DNA of 64,000 nucleotides from Oceanithermus profundus DSM 14977 (GTDB lineage Bacteria; Deinococcota; Deinococci; Deinococcales; Marinithermaceae): NCBI RefSeq assembly GCF_000183745.1, contig NC_014761.1, positions 1,116,001 to 1,180,000 of the forward strand, read 5' to 3'. Shown piece by piece: positions 49,894 to 59,817 of this stretch (position 1 is its first letter; each line of letters starts with the position of its first letter). The notes under the pieces were generated by a model. It saw only the letters and a program-made list of their open reading frames with translations, ran no database searches and was not told where the DNA came from. The position numbers and the translations under genes were made by a program.

Positions 49894-50660
49894 GGACCCC
49901 GCTGCTCGCCGGCAACTGGAAGATGCACAAGACCCCCAGCGAAGCCCGGGTCTGGTTCGCCGAGTTCCTGGAAGCCAACCCGACGCTGCAAAGCGGCGGA
50001 CAGGCGGCCGTCGAGGTGGCCCTGCTCCCCTCGTTCCCCCTCGTGCCCGTCGCCGCCGAGCAGCTCGCGGGCAGCGGCGTGGCCTGGGGCGCGCAGGACG
50101 TCTCGGCCCACACCTTCGGCGCCTACACCGGCGAGGTGGCCGCCGAGCAGCTGGCCGACCTCGGCTGCCGTTACGTCGTCGTCGGCCACAGCGAGCGCCG
50201 CGCCTACTGGAACGAGTCGGACGCGCTCGTGGCCGCCAAGGCGCGCCGCGCCATGGAGGCGGGCCTGGTGCCCATCCTCTGCGTCGGCGAACGGCTGGAG
50301 GAGCGCGAGGCGGGCCGGGCGGTGAGCTTCACGCTCGAGCAGCTGGCGGGCAGCCTCGAGGGGGTGGGGCTCGAAACCGGCGAGGAACTCGTGATCGCCT
50401 ACGAGCCCGTCTGGGCGATCGGCACCGGCAAGACCGCGTCGGCGGACGACGCCCAGGCGATGGCCGCCGCCATCCGCGGCTTCCTCGCCGAGCGCTACGG
50501 CGAGTCCGTGGCCGGACGCACCCGGATCCTCTACGGCGGCTCGATGAAACCCGCGAACACCACCGAGATTTTGGCGGGCCCCGACGTGGACGGCGGGCTC
50601 GTCGGCGGCGCCAGCCTGGAGGTGGCCTCCTTCAGCGCCATGGTCGAGGCCGCGGGCTAG
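49890..50660 (+). CDS. tpiA: Triosephosphate isomerase
   Basis: 256 residues. [10 protein letters not shown] (catalytic Lys), [14 protein letters not shown] (catalytic His), [14 protein letters not shown] (catalytic Glu and loop 6) and ILYGGSMKP. Interconverts dihydroxyacetone phosphate and glyceraldehyde 3-phosphate. GTG start overlapping the pgk stop (GTGA). Confidence 0.97.
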   Translation: MRTPLLAGNWKMHKTPSEARVWFAEFLEANPTLQSGGQAAVEVALLPSFPLVPVAAEQLAGSGVAWGAQDVSAHTFGAYTGEVAAEQLADLGCRYVVVGHSERRAYWNESDALVAAKARRAMEAGLVPILCVGERLEEREAGRAVSFTLEQLAGSLEGVGLETGEELVIAYEPVWAIGTGKTASADDAQAMAAAIRGFLAERYGESVAGRTRILYGGSMKPANTTEILAGPDVDGGLVGGASLEVASFSAMVEAAG

Positions 50661-50679
50661 CCGTACGCACGAAAAGAAC

Positions 50680-50702
50680 GCGCCGGGGCGACGCCCCGGC
50701 GC
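50680..50702. terminator. Bidirectional terminator between tpiA and pdxT
   Basis: GCGCCGGGGCG/CGCCCCGGCGC around one base. T-rich on both sides when read from each strand: TTTG after tpiA and GTTCTTTTC after pdxT. Confidence 0.8.
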
Positions 50703-50716
50703 TTTGAAGTTCGCCC

Positions 50717-51301
50717 TCAGGAGGCGACGAAACGCTCGAGGAACTCGCGGTGCAGGCGGTCGTCGCCGGTGAGCTCGGGGTGGAAGGCGGTGGCCCAGAG
50801 GCGGTCCTGTTCGGCGAAGACGACCCGGTCCTGGTAGCGGGCGCGCACCCGCACCCCCTCCCCCACCCGCACGATCTCGGGCGCGCGGATGAAAACGGCC
50901 CGGAAGGGGGCGTCGAGGCCCTCGATCTCGAGGTCGGCTTCGAACGAGTCCACCTGGCGTCCGAAGGCGTTGCGGCGCACCGCGATGTCCATGATCCCCA
51001 GGTGCGGTTGCCGGTAGTCCAAGATTTCCCGTGCCATCCAGATCGCCCCCGCGCAGGTTCCCCAGACGGCCAGGGTCCCGGCTTCGTAGGCCGCGCGCAC
51101 GGCGGCGTCGAGGCCGTACTCGGCGGCCAGCTTGCCGATGGTGGTGGACTCGCCCCCGGGAACGACGAGGCCGCCCAGGCCCTCCAGGTGGGCCGGTAGA
51201 CGCACTTCGCGCACGCGCGCACCCAGGCGCTCGAGCATCAGCTTGTGTTCGCGGAAATCGCCCTGCAAAGCCAGTACGCCGACGTGTTTCGCATCGCTCA
51301 C
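50717..51301 (-). CDS. pdxT: Pyridoxal 5'-phosphate synthase glutaminase subunit
   Basis: 194 residues. Class I glutamine amidotransferase that supplies ammonia to PdxS. Nucleophile Cys in LAVWGTCAGAIWMA, the PGGESTTIGKL loop, and the His/Glu pair in ATAFHPELTGD. GTG 51299-51301; the Shine-Dalgarno is poor. It follows pdxS but is separated from it by a strong terminator hairpin. Confidence 0.95.
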   Translation of the reverse strand: MSDAKHVGVLALQGDFREHKLMLERLGARVREVRLPAHLEGLGGLVVPGGESTTIGKLAAEYGLDAAVRAAYEAGTLAVWGTCAGAIWMAREILDYRQPHLGIMDIAVRRNAFGRQVDSFEADLEIEGLDAPFRAVFIRAPEIVRVGEGVRVRARYQDRVVFAEQDRLWATAFHPELTGDDRLHREFLERFVAS

Positions 51302-51327
51302 GCCACCAGCTTAGCGCCGACCGGGGC

Positions 51328-51354
51328 AAAAAAGAACCCCCGCCGGAGCGGGGG
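51328..51354 (-). terminator. Intrinsic terminator between pdxS and pdxT
   Basis: Minus strand stem CCCCCGC/GCGGGGG with loop TCCG, then TTCTTTTTT. A textbook intrinsic terminator placed 18 bases after pdxS and 27 bases before pdxT. Confidence 0.88.
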
Positions 51355-51371
51355 CGGGTTCGATCGAACGC

Positions 51372-52253
51372 CTACCAGCCGCGTTTGGCCATGCGCTCCT
51401 CTTCGCTCAGCTCGTCGAGGTTGATGCCCACCATGGGCTCGCCCAGGTCCTCGCTCACCTCGGCCAGGATCTCGGGGTCGTTGTAATGGGTGACCGCGCG
51501 CACGATCGCGCGGGCGCGGCGGGCGGGGTCGCCCGACTTGAAGATGCCCGAGCCCACGAAGACGCCGTCCATCCCCAGGTGCATCATCAGCGCCGCGTCT
51601 GCGGGCGTGGCCACGCCGCCGGCGGCGAAGTTGACGACCGGCAGGCGGCCGTGCTCGTGCACGTAGCGCACGAGCTCGTAGGGCGCCTGCAGGTTCTTGG
51701 CCTCGGCCATGAGTTCGTCTTCGCGCATCCCCTGGATGCGGCGGATCGCCTTCATCACGTTGCGCGCGTGGCGCACCGCCTCCACCACGTTGCCGGTTCC
51801 GGCCTCGCCCTTGGTGCGGATCATCGCCGAACCCTCGGCGATGCGGCGCAACGCCTCGCCCAGGTCGCGCGCTCCGTTGACGAAGGGCACCTTGAAGGCC
51901 CACTTGTCGATGTGGTGCTCCTCGTCGGCGGGGGTAAGGACTTCGGACTCGTCGATGAAGTCGACGCCCAGGGCCTCGAGGATCATGGCCTCGGCGAAGT
52001 GGCCGATGCGCACCTTGGCCATCACCGGGATCGAGACCGCGGCCATGATTTCCTTGATGACCTTGGGGTCCGACATCCGCGCCACCCCGCCCTGGGCTCG
52101 GATGTCGGCGGGAACGCGCTCGAGCGCCATCACCGCCACCGCGCCGGCCTCTTCGGCAATCTTGGCCTGCTCGGGCGTGGTCACGTCCATGATCACGCCG
52201 CCCTTGAACATCTCTGCGAAACCCGTCTTCACGCGCAGGGTACCTTTTTCCAT
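51372..52253 (-). CDS. pdxS: Pyridoxal 5'-phosphate synthase PdxS
   Basis: 293 residues. A TIM-barrel that makes PLP from ribose 5-phosphate, glyceraldehyde 3-phosphate and ammonia. [20 protein letters not shown], the catalytic Lys in [12 protein letters not shown] and the second Lys in [27 protein letters not shown] are visible, as is [16 protein letters not shown]. Normal length. It depends on glyceraldehyde 3-phosphate made by the adjacent glycolytic enzymes, though this is only a neighbourhood remark. Confidence 0.97.
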   Translation of the reverse strand: MEKGTLRVKTGFAEMFKGGVIMDVTTPEQAKIAEEAGAVAVMALERVPADIRAQGGVARMSDPKVIKEIMAAVSIPVMAKVRIGHFAEAMILEALGVDFIDESEVLTPADEEHHIDKWAFKVPFVNGARDLGEALRRIAEGSAMIRTKGEAGTGNVVEAVRHARNVMKAIRRIQGMREDELMAEAKNLQAPYELVRYVHEHGRLPVVNFAAGGVATPADAALMMHLGMDGVFVGSGIFKSGDPARRARAIVRAVTHYNDPEILAEVSEDLGEPMVGINLDELSEEERMAKRGW

Positions 52254-52266
52254 GGGACTCTCCTTT

Positions 52267-53430
52267 TTATTTTGGCAGGAAACTCAGGGGGTTTTGGGTC
52301 TTGCCGCGGATGCGGACCTCGAGGTGCAGGTGGGGACCGGTGGCGAAACCCGTGCGGCCCACGTAGCCGACGAGGGCGCCCTGCTTCACCTGCTGGCCGC
52401 GCCGTACGGCGATGCGCGACATGTGGGCGTACAGGGTCTCCACGCCGCCGCCGTGGTCGATCTTGACGTAGTAACCGTAGCCCACGCGCGACCATCCCGC
52501 CGCGGTTACGATGCCGCCCTTGGCCGCGTAGATCGGCGTGCCCTGGGGGGCGGCCATGTCGAGGCCCGTGTGCACCCGGCGGAATCTGCGGTAGTAACGC
52601 GCGTCGTGGTAGGTAGCGGTGATGCGGAACTTGGTGAGCGGCCACTGGAAGCCCTTGGCCGAGGTGCCGCCGCGGTAGGCGACCTGACGCAGCCGCGCCG
52701 CACGCTCGGCGGCGAGTCGGCGGCGGCGCTCTTCAGCCAGACGACGCTCCTCCTTGCGGCGCTCCTCGAGCCGGGCCATGGCTTCGCGCGCCGCGATGCC
52801 GGGGATGAGGACGCGGTCGCCGGGTTTGAGGTCCAGCGGGTTGTCCAGGCCGTTGGCGCGCGCCAGACGGGCCATGTCGATGCGGTAGCGGCGGGCGATG
52901 GTCTCGAGGTTCTCCCCTTCGCCCACGGTGATCAGCAGGCCGCGCTCGCCCGTGGGGACGAAGAGCTTGGTGCCCACGCTCAGGCGGTCGAGGCTGGCGA
53001 GGTCGAGGTTGGCCGAGACCAGGTCGATGATGCGCAGGCCGAACTGCCCGGCGATGCGCTCGAGCGAGTCGCCCGGGCGCACGGTGTAGACCTGGACCCC
53101 CGGAGGGAGCCGGGGCTCGTCCTTCTGCTTGACCTCGATGGGCACCTTGAGCGTCTGCCCCGGCTTGAGCAGATCGCGCTTGAGGCCCGAGAGTTTCTTG
53201 ATCTCGCCGAGGTCGCTGCGGTAGCGCGCCGCGATGAGGAGCAGCGATTCACCCGGCTTCACGGTATGAAAAACCACCCCGTAGCTCGGGGCGGGTTCCA
53301 GCACGACGACATCCTGCGGGGGGCGGAGCGCGGCTTCGAGTTCGGGCAGAATCTCCAGGGGCGAGATCGGTATGGCCAGCAGGCTACCCGCAAAGAGCCA
53401 CGAGAGTGTTAGTCCACGACGGTTCGCCAC
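52267..53430 (-). CDS. LysM and M23 peptidase domain protein
   Basis: 387 residues. Signal peptide, then three LysM repeats ([60 protein letters not shown]), an Arg/Glu-rich coiled coil (about 215-260), and a C-terminal M23 peptidase: zinc ligands in [11 protein letters not shown] and GPHLHLEVR, plus TLYAHMSRI. It cuts or senses peptidoglycan cross-bridges. GTG 53428-53430 is chosen for GGAGG five bases upstream; TTG 12 bases earlier is possible. Confidence 0.92.
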   Translation of the reverse strand: MANRRGLTLSWLFAGSLLAIPISPLEILPELEAALRPPQDVVVLEPAPSYGVVFHTVKPGESLLLIAARYRSDLGEIKKLSGLKRDLLKPGQTLKVPIEVKQKDEPRLPPGVQVYTVRPGDSLERIAGQFGLRIIDLVSANLDLASLDRLSVGTKLFVPTGERGLLITVGEGENLETIARRYRIDMARLARANGLDNPLDLKPGDRVLIPGIAAREAMARLEERRKEERRLAEERRRRLAAERAARLRQVAYRGGTSAKGFQWPLTKFRITATYHDARYYRRFRRVHTGLDMAAPQGTPIYAAKGGIVTAAGWSRVGYGYYVKIDHGGGVETLYAHMSRIAVRRGQQVKQGALVGYVGRTGFATGPHLHLEVRIRGKTQNPLSFLPK

Positions 53431-53447
53431 GCACGCCTCCAACGGGG

Positions 53448-53453
53448 ATTATA
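53448..53453 (-). promoter_or_regulatory. -10 box of the LysM/M23 gene
   Basis: TATAAT on the minus strand, leaving a leader of about 12 bases with GGAGG. It lies in the gap after rho; no clear -35. Confidence 0.55.
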
Positions 53454-53462
53454 CCCCGATGT

Positions 53463-54743
53463 CTACTTTGCCGCTAGGGTAGCCAGGAATTCCTGATTGG
53501 ACTTGGTGCGCTTGAGCCGACCCAGCAGCATCTCCATGGCCTCGGCCGGGTCCATGTCGGCGAGCACCTTGCGCAGCAGCCACATCTTGTGCAGCACCTC
53601 TTCGCCGAGCAGCAGTTCTTCGCGGCGGGTGCCCGACTTGAGGATGTCGATGGCCGGGAAGATGCGCCGCTCCTCGAGCCGGCGCGAGAGGTGCAGCTCC
53701 ATGTTGCCGGTGCCCTTGAACTCCTCGAAGATGACGTCGTCCATGCGGCTGCCGGTCTCGACCAGCGCGGTCGCCAGGATGGTGAGCGAGCCGCCGCCGC
53801 GGATGTTGCGCGCCGCGCCCAAGAAGCGCTTGGGGAAGTGCAGCGCCGCCGAGTCGAGGCCGCCCGAGAGGGTGCGCCCGGTGGGCGGGGTGACCAGGTT
53901 GTTGGCGCGCGCCAGGCGGGTGATCGAGTCGAGCAGGATGACGACGTGGCCGCCCTCCTCGACGATGCGGCGGGCGCGCTCGTGCACGAACTCGGCCACG
54001 CGGATGTGGTTCTGGGGCGGCTCGTCGAAGGTGCTGGCGATCACCTCGGCCTTCTCCACCGACTCGCGGAAGTCCGTGACCTCTTCGGGCCGCTCGTCGA
54101 TGAGCAGCACAATGACCTTGACGTCGGGTTCGTTTTCCAGGATGGCGTTGGCGATCTTCTTCAGCAGCGTCGTCTTGCCCGCCTTGGGCGGGGCCACGAT
54201 GAGGCCGCGCTGGCCGCGCCCGATCGGCACCAGCAGATCGATGACGCGGGTGGAGAGCTCCTCGGGGGTCGTCTCCAGCTTGAGCTGGCGGTCGGGAAAC
54301 TGGGGCACCAGCTCGTCGAACTTGGGGCGCTTGACGGCCTGGGCGGGTTCGAGTCCGTTGATGGCCTCGACCCGGATCAGGGTGCCGTAGCGCTCGTTCT
54401 CGCGCGGCGGCCGCGCCTTGCCGACGATGTAGTCGCCGGTGCGCAGCTGGAACTGCTTGATCAGGCCGGCGCTGACGATGACGCTGCGCGAGTCGAGGTT
54501 GTAGACGTTGTCCTGGAGGAAGCCGTAACCGTCGGGGCTGGTCTCCAGGTAGCCCTTGGCGAGGGAGAGCCCCTCGTCCTGGGCCTGGTGCTCCAGGATG
54601 GCCATGATGAGCTCGTCCTTGCCGAGCTTCTTGTAGTTCTTGATCCCCATCTGCGCCGCGAGCAGGTGCAGCTCGGGCAGGATCTTGGCGTTGAGCTCCT
54701 TGTAGGTCTGGGGGGTTTCGGTGGTGGTCTTCTTCTTGCTCAT
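53463..54743 (-). CDS. rho: Transcription termination factor Rho
   Basis: 426 residues. N-terminal RNA-binding cold-shock-like domain ([20 protein letters not shown]), Walker [19 protein letters not shown], Walker [17 protein letters not shown], and the Q-loop and R-loop region [19 protein letters not shown]. The hexameric helicase ends transcription at C-rich sites. ATG 54741-54743 overlaps the transaldolase-like stop by 4 bases. Confidence 0.97.
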   Translation of the reverse strand: MSKKKTTTETPQTYKELNAKILPELHLLAAQMGIKNYKKLGKDELIMAILEHQAQDEGLSLAKGYLETSPDGYGFLQDNVYNLDSRSVIVSAGLIKQFQLRTGDYIVGKARPPRENERYGTLIRVEAINGLEPAQAVKRPKFDELVPQFPDRQLKLETTPEELSTRVIDLLVPIGRGQRGLIVAPPKAGKTTLLKKIANAILENEPDVKVIVLLIDERPEEVTDFRESVEKAEVIASTFDEPPQNHIRVAEFVHERARRIVEEGGHVVILLDSITRLARANNLVTPPTGRTLSGGLDSAALHFPKRFLGAARNIRGGGSLTILATALVETGSRMDDVIFEEFKGTGNMELHLSRRLEERRIFPAIDILKSGTRREELLLGEEVLHKMWLLRKVLADMDPAEAMEMLLGRLKRTKSNQEFLATLAAK

Positions 54744-55432
54744 AGTTCTTGCTTCGCCTTCTCCCAGTCGGCCAGGAAGCGCTGGATGCCGATCTCGGTC
54801 AGCGGGTGCTTGATCATGGCCTTCAGGACCTTGTAAGGAACCGTGGCGATGTCGGCCCCCGCCAGGGCGGCGGCGGTGACGTGCTGCGGGTGGCGCACCG
54901 AGGCGGCGATGATCTCGGTTCCCAGGTCGTGCACGTCGAAGATCTCGCGAATGCTACGGACCAGTTCGACGCCGTCCCAGCCGATGTCGTCGACGCGGCC
55001 CAGAAAGGGGCTGACGTAGCGGGCGCCGGCGCGGGCGGCGAGCAACGCCTGGTTGGCCGAGAAGACGAGGGTCATGTTGACCGCGACGCCCTCGTCCGCC
55101 AGCACCCGGCAGGCCCGGAGCCCCGCCTCGGAGATGGGCAGCTTGACGACGACGTGTTCGTTCAAGGCGGCCAGCTTGCGCCCCTCCGCGATCATGCCTT
55201 CGGGGTCGGTGGCCAGCGCCTCGGCCGAGACCGGGGCCTGCACCAGCTCGGCGATCTCGCGAACGATCTCCGTGAAGCGCGCGTAGAACGCCGCCTCGCT
55301 GTCGAAGCGCTCGCCGGCTTCGCCCAGCGCCTTCGCGACCAGGCTGGGGTTGGTGGTCACCCCCGCGAGCACGCCCAATGCGTGGACTTCACGGATCTCC
55401 TGCACGTTGGCGGTATCGAGGTATAACTTCAT
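54740..55432 (-). CDS. Transaldolase-like / fructose-6-phosphate aldolase family
   Basis: 230 residues. The short single-domain TalC/FSA class: [33 protein letters not shown], the Schiff-base Lys in [30 protein letters not shown] and [19 protein letters not shown]. Members are transaldolases or fructose-6-phosphate aldolases; sequence alone does not decide. ATG 55430-55432 with AAGGAG upstream. First gene before rho. Confidence 0.93.
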   Translation of the reverse strand: MKLYLDTANVQEIREVHALGVLAGVTTNPSLVAKALGEAGERFDSEAAFYARFTEIVREIAELVQAPVSAEALATDPEGMIAEGRKLAALNEHVVVKLPISEAGLRACRVLADEGVAVNMTLVFSANQALLAARAGARYVSPFLGRVDDIGWDGVELVRSIREIFDVHDLGTEIIAASVRHPQHVTAAALAGADIATVPYKVLKAMIKHPLTEIGIQRFLADWEKAKQEL

Positions 55433-55482
55433 GGGGCTCCTTCTTCGTTTTCCTTGGAAAAACCGCTTGCGAGGTTTAACTT

Positions 55483-55511
55483 ATTGTACTAAGCGCACGT
55501 GAGAACTTCAA
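55483..55511 (-). promoter_or_regulatory. Promoter of the transaldolase-rho unit
   Basis: Minus strand TTGAAG (55506-55511), 17-base spacer, TACAAT (55483-55488). Divergent from the ileS leader. Confidence 0.7.
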
Positions 55512-55512
55512 G

Positions 55513-55542
55513 TTGCAGCGCGGGTGCGGTCTTTTGTAGGAT
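55513..55542 (+). promoter_or_regulatory. Promoter of the ileS T-box leader
   Basis: TTGCAG (55513-55518), 18-base spacer, TAGGAT (55537-55542). Transcript start expected near 55549, about 50 bases before stem I of the T-box. Other weak options exist upstream. Confidence 0.5.
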
Positions 55543-55600
55543 GGCGGCAGACCGCGGCCTACCGAGGGAGGATTATACCCCCCGCCCGCCGCGGTGTAAA

Positions 55601-55927
55601 GGCTGCGAAGGGGACGCGAGCGGGGTCCGCCTCCACCCAGCGAGCCGGGAGGGTGGGAGCCGGCTGGAGGTCCCGCAAGCCATCGCCCCGGAGCCGCGGG
55701 AAGAACGGCCTTCCGGCCCAGTAGAACCCGCCGGGTGCGCCCGTGACAGCGCGGAACGAGAGCGTGGTCGGCTACGCCGCCCGGAGGTAGGGAGTAGGAG
55801 GTAGGAAGTAGGTATCACCCCACTACCCACAACCCACCTCCCACATCCGGCGAAGCCCCACGAAGCGCGGTGGTACCGCGGAGCCCAGGCTTCGTCCGCG
55901 CGCACCTCGAACGGTGCGCGCGGTTTT
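55601..55927 (+). promoter_or_regulatory. Ile T-box riboswitch controlling ileS
   Basis: Stem I: GGCT 55601-55604 with AGCC 55692-55695; a kink-turn-like GCGAA/GG; GGGG 55610-55613 with CCCC 55686-55689; a specifier loop whose 3' side holds ATC at 55682-55684 (Ile codon); then 55620-55625 with 55671-55676 and 55630-55635 with 55665-55670. T-box element GCGGTGGTACCGCG at 55867-55880, with TGGT facing the tRNA NCCA end. Antiterminator: 55865-55870 with 55896-55901, bulge 55871-55877, helix 55878-55885 with 55888-55895. Terminator: CCGCGCGCACC 55896-55906 with 55913-55923 and TTTT. The two share 55896-55901, so they exclude each other. Uncharged tRNA-Ile should switch ileS on. Confidence 0.92.
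55787..55846 (+). repeat. Paired heptad repeats in the T-box linker
   Basis: Four tandem heptads GTAGGNN (55787-55814: GTAGGGA, GTAGGAG, GTAGGAA, GTAGGTA), a short TCAC gap, then four tandem heptads CCCACNN (55819-55846: CCCACTA, CCCACAA, CCCACCT, CCCACAT). The two arms can pair as a long hairpin with a regular A-C mismatch in each unit. It lies between stem I and the T-box element. Confidence 0.8.
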
Positions 55928-55942
55928 CGTTGAGGAGGACGC

Positions 55943-58900
55943 ATGGCCGAAGAGCAGCTGTTCCAACCCGTCGAGGACGTCCACTTTCCCAAGCTGGAAG
56001 AAGCGGTGCTCGAGTTCTGGCGCACCCACCGCATCGTCGAGAAGAGCTTTGCGGCCAACGAAGGGGCCGAGCAGTACACCTTCTACGAAGGCCCCCCGAC
56101 GGCCAACGGCCGTCCCGGCGTGCACCACGCCCAGGCGCGCAGCTACAAGGACCTCTTTCCGCGTTTCAAGCTGATGCAGGGCTACCACGTGCCCCGCAAG
56201 GCCGGCTGGGACACCCACGGCCTGCCGGTGGAGCTGGAGGTCGAGAAGAAGTTGGGCCTCAAACACAAGCGCGAGATCGAGGCCTACGGCATCGACCGCT
56301 TCAACGAGGCCTGCCGCGCCTCGGTCTTCGAGTACGAGGGCGAGTGGCGCAAGTTCACCGAGCGCATCGCCTTCTGGGTCGACCTCGACGACGCCTACCG
56401 CACCCTCGACCCCAGCTACATCGAGTCGGTCTGGTGGAGCCTGGGCGAGCTGTGGAAGAAGGATCTCCTCTACCGCGATTACAAGGTGGTGCCCTACTGC
56501 CCCCGCTGCGGCACGCCGCTTTCGAGCCACGAGGTGGCCCAGGGCTACGCCGAGATCACCGACCCCTCGGTCTACGTCCGCTTCCCGCTCAAACGGCCCG
56601 AAGCCATCGGGCTGGAGGGCGCCTCGGTGAGCCTGCTCGTCTGGACCACCACCCCCTGGACGCTCCCCGGCAACGCCGCAGCCGCGCTCAACCCCGACTT
56701 CGACTACGCCGCCTTTCGCGTCGGCGACGAGGTGCTCGTCCTCGAGGAAGGGCTGGGGCGGCGGATCTTGGGCGAGGAAACCGAGGTGGTGCGGCGCTGG
56801 AAGGGGCGCGAGCTGGAGGGGCTCGACTACGCGCCCCCCTTCGACTTCGCCAAGCCCGATACCCGCGCCTGGTACACCGTTCTCGCCGACTACGTCACCA
56901 AGGTCGACGGCACCGGCATCGTGCACCAGGCCCCGGCCTTCGGCGCCGAAGACATGGAGATTGCCCGCCGGTACGGCCTGCCGGTCCTGCGCACCGTCGA
57001 CGACGAGGGCAAGCTGACCGTCGGTCCCTGGAAGGGCACCTTCTTCCGTGACGCCAACAAGGCGATCGTGCGAGACCTGCGTGACCGCGGCCTCCTCTTC
57101 AAGCGCGAGGACTACCTGCACAACTACCCGCACTGCTGGCGCTGCAAGACGCCGCTGATGTACTACGCCACCGAGACCTGGTTCATCAAGAACACCGCCT
57201 ACAAGGACCGACTGATCGAGCTCAACGAGCAGATCAACTGGGTTCCCGAGCACATCAAGCACGGCCGCTACGGCGACTGGCTGAAGAACCTGGTGGACTG
57301 GGCGCTCTCGCGCAACCGCTACTGGGGCACCCCACTGCCCATCTGGGTCTGCGATGACTGCGGCAAGGAAGAGCTGATCGGCAGCTTCGCCGACCTCGAG
57401 CGCCGCTGGGGCCGCCCCCTGCCCGCGGACTTCGACCCCCACCGCCCGCACGTGGACGCCATCGAGCTGACCTGCGAAGGCTGCGGCGGCACGATGAAGC
57501 GGGTCCCCTATGTGATCGACGTCTGGTACGACTCGGGCTCCATGCCTTTCGCCCAGCACCACCACCCGTTCGAGAACCGGGAGGTCTTCGCGCGCAGCTT
57601 CCCCGCTGACTTCATCTCCGAGGGGATCGACCAGACCCGCGGCTGGTTCAACAGCCTGCATCAGCTGGGCACGATGCTCTTCGACTCGGTGGCCTTCAAG
57701 AACGTGATCTGCCACGGCCTCATGCTCGATGAGGCGGGGCTCAAGATGTCGAAGTCGCGCGGCAACGTCGTGGACCCCTGGTCGATCATCTCCGAGTTCG
57801 GGGCAGACGCGCTGCGCTGGTACGTCTACGTCTCCGCACCGCCCGAGGCGAACCGCCGCTTCGGGCCCAACCTGGTGCGCGACGTGGTGCGCGACTACTT
57901 CCTGACGCTGTGGAACACCTACAAGTTCTTCGTGACCTACGCCAACCTCGACCGCCCCGATCTCACCGCCCCGCCCCCGGTGGCCGAGCGGCCCGAGATG
58001 GACCGCTGGCTGGTGGCGCGGCTGCAGGAGCTCGTGCGCCAGGTGACCGAGCGGCTCGAGACCTACGACCCCACCGGCAGCGCCCGGGCGCTGCGGCGCT
58101 TCGTGGTCGAGGAGCTCTCCCAGTGGTACGTCCGCCGCAACCGGCGGCGCTTCTGGAAGAACGAGGACGCCGCCGACCGCGAGGCCGCCTACGCCACGCT
58201 CTGGGAGGCTCTGGTCACGGTCACCCACCTGACCGCCCCCTTCACCCCCTACCTGGCCGAGGCGCTTTACCAGAACCTGGTGCGCTCGGTGCGAGAAGAC
58301 GCCCCCGAGTCGGTGCACCTGGCCCGCTGGCCGCGCGCCGAGGCCGCGTTCGAGGACCTTGAACTGGTGCGTTGGATGGACGCAGTCATCGAGGTGGTGG
58401 ACCTCGCCCGCTCGGCGCGCGCCAAGTCGGGGGTCAAGACCCGCATCCCCCTGCCCGAGCTGCTCGTGACCGCGCCCACGGCCGCGGCCCGCCAGGGGCT
58501 CGAGCACTTCGCCGCCGAGCTGGCCGACGAGCTGAACGTGAAGCGGGTGCGCGTGGCCGGGCCCGACGAGGCCCTGCTCAGCTACCGGATCAAGCCCAAC
58601 CTGCCCAAGCTGGGCCCCAAGTACGGGCGCGACCTGCCCAAGGTGCGGCAGGCGCTCGCGGCCGCCGACCCCGCCGCCGTAGCGCGCGCGGTGCGCGAGG
58701 GCCGCGCCGTCGAGCTCGAAGGTTTCACGCTGGAGCCGGACGAGGTGCTCGTCGAGGCGCTGGCCCCCGAGGGCTACGTCGCCCTCGAGAAGGAGGGGTA
58801 CCTGGCGGCGCTCGACACCCGCTACGACGAGGCGCTCTACCTGGAAGGGCTGGCCCGCGAGCTGGTGCGGGCGCTGCAGCAGGCGCGCAAGGAGATGGAC

Positions 58901-59098
58901 CTGCACGTCGCCGACCGCATCCGCGTGGGCTTCGAGGCCACGGGCCGCTTCGCCCGGGCGCTCGAAACCCACGGCGAGCGCGTCGCCGAGGAGACGCTGG
59001 CGCTCGAGCTCACCCCGGGCGCGCTTCCCGGCGCCTTCGAGACCCACATCGAGGACGCCGAGGACGGCCAGGTGCGTTTCTGGATCCAGCGGGCCTGA
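55943..59098 (+). CDS. ileS: Isoleucyl-tRNA synthetase with swapped HXGH signature
   Basis: 1051 residues, close to Thermus IleRS over the full length. Class I core with first signature GVHH at residues 59-62 (in [16 protein letters not shown]) where HXGH is usual, and KMSKS at 601-605; CP1 editing domain with [11 protein letters not shown]; zinc-type CXXC groups ([32 protein letters not shown]); C-terminal anticodon-binding region with [18 protein letters not shown]. The length and motifs suit the IleRS2 (eukaryote-like) branch. ATG 55943 with GAGGAGG, 16 bases after the T-box terminator. Expression should follow tRNA-Ile charging. Confidence 0.96.
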   Translation: MAEEQLFQPVEDVHFPKLEEAVLEFWRTHRIVEKSFAANEGAEQYTFYEGPPTANGRPGVHHAQARSYKDLFPRFKLMQGYHVPRKAGWDTHGLPVELEVEKKLGLKHKREIEAYGIDRFNEACRASVFEYEGEWRKFTERIAFWVDLDDAYRTLDPSYIESVWWSLGELWKKDLLYRDYKVVPYCPRCGTPLSSHEVAQGYAEITDPSVYVRFPLKRPEAIGLEGASVSLLVWTTTPWTLPGNAAAALNPDFDYAAFRVGDEVLVLEEGLGRRILGEETEVVRRWKGRELEGLDYAPPFDFAKPDTRAWYTVLADYVTKVDGTGIVHQAPAFGAEDMEIARRYGLPVLRTVDDEGKLTVGPWKGTFFRDANKAIVRDLRDRGLLFKREDYLHNYPHCWRCKTPLMYYATETWFIKNTAYKDRLIELNEQINWVPEHIKHGRYGDWLKNLVDWALSRNRYWGTPLPIWVCDDCGKEELIGSFADLERRWGRPLPADFDPHRPHVDAIELTCEGCGGTMKRVPYVIDVWYDSGSMPFAQHHHPFENREVFARSFPADFISEGIDQTRGWFNSLHQLGTMLFDSVAFKNVICHGLMLDEAGLKMSKSRGNVVDPWSIISEFGADALRWYVYVSAPPEANRRFGPNLVRDVVRDYFLTLWNTYKFFVTYANLDRPDLTAPPPVAERPEMDRWLVARLQELVRQVTERLETYDPTGSARALRRFVVEELSQWYVRRNRRRFWKNEDAADREAAYATLWEALVTVTHLTAPFTPYLAEALYQNLVRSVREDAPESVHLARWPRAEAAFEDLELVRWMDAVIEVVDLARSARAKSGVKTRIPLPELLVTAPTAAARQGLEHFAAELADELNVKRVRVAGPDEALLSYRIKPNLPKLGPKYGRDLPKVRQALAAADPAAVARAVREGRAVELEGFTLEPDEVLVEALAPEGYVALEKEGYLAALDTRYDEALYLEGLARELVRALQQARKEMDLHVADRIRVGFEATGRFARALETHGERVAEETLALELTPGALPGAFETHIEDAEDGQVRFWIQRA

Positions 59099-59110
59099 GG
59101 ACCGGGTTGG

Positions 59111-59141
59111 CCAAGGCGCCCCGCGGCGCGGGGCGCCTTGG
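59111..59141. terminator. Terminator between convergent ileS and the M50 gene
   Basis: 14-bp perfect stem CCAAGGCGCCCCGC/GCGGGGCGCCTTGG with loop GGC. Lies between the two stops; no long T-run on either side. Confidence 0.75.
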
Positions 59142-59143
59142 CG

Positions 59144-59815
59144 TTAGCCGAAGATGGCGTGGAAGTAGAGGCCCTGGGCCCAGTCGAGCATGCGCGAGAT
59201 GGGCCCGTTCAGTTGCATGTCGGCGATGATGAGCACGAAGGTGTAGAGCGCGTAGCGGTCGAGCTGCCAGATGAGCGGGTGGTACCGCACCGGCACCAAC
59301 GCCATGAGGATGCGCGATCCGTCGAGCGGCGGCACCGGGACCAGGTTGAACAGCGCCAGGATCAGGTTGATCAGCCCGGCGTAGAAGGCCACCAAACTGA
59401 GCAACCCGGCCCAGCCCGCGGGCTGGCGCTCGACGAGGGCGAAGTAGACGGCCTGGGGCTGGGCTTCCTTGAGCGCGTAGAGCAGGAAGCCGAACAGCGC
59501 CGCGAGCGTCAGGTTGATGACGATTCCGGCGATGGAGACCGCGAACAGGCCCGCGCGGTAAGGGCGCAGGCGCGTCGTATCGATGGGCACCGGCTTGGCC
59601 CAACCCACGCCCACGAAGAGCAGCAGCAGCACCCCCATGGGGTCGAGGTGCTTGAGGGGGTTGAGGGTGAGGCGGCCCATCCGGCGGGCGGTGTCGTCGC
59701 CGAACAAGTAGGCGGCCACCCCGTGGCCGAGCTCGTGCAGCACCAGCGAAAAGGTCAGGACGGTGACGAGGACGACGAAGGCCAGGGGATCTTGGGCGAG
59801 GAGCTGAATGAGCAT
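59144..59815 (-). CDS. Site-2 protease family (M50) membrane protease
   Basis: 223 residues, about five or six helices. Zinc motif HELGH at residues 27-31 ([17 protein letters not shown]) and the third ligand in [17 protein letters not shown]. No PDZ or CBS domain, the minimal YwhC/FliA-type M50. TAG of the upstream paralog is two bases before this ATG. Substrates unknown. The upstream neighbour is a homolog with a destroyed active site. Confidence 0.93.
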   Translation of the reverse strand: MLIQLLAQDPLAFVVLVTVLTFSLVLHELGHGVAAYLFGDDTARRMGRLTLNPLKHLDPMGVLLLLFVGVGWAKPVPIDTTRLRPYRAGLFAVSIAGIVINLTLAALFGFLLYALKEAQPQAVYFALVERQPAGWAGLLSLVAFYAGLINLILALFNLVPVPPLDGSRILMALVPVRYHPLIWQLDRYALYTFVLIIADMQLNGPISRMLDWAQGLYFHAIFG

Positions 59816-59817
59816 GG

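Noticed and set aside
55823-59047. A 1074-codon minus-strand open frame over ileS
   Set aside because: Shadow of ileS; it would also run through the T-box terminator.
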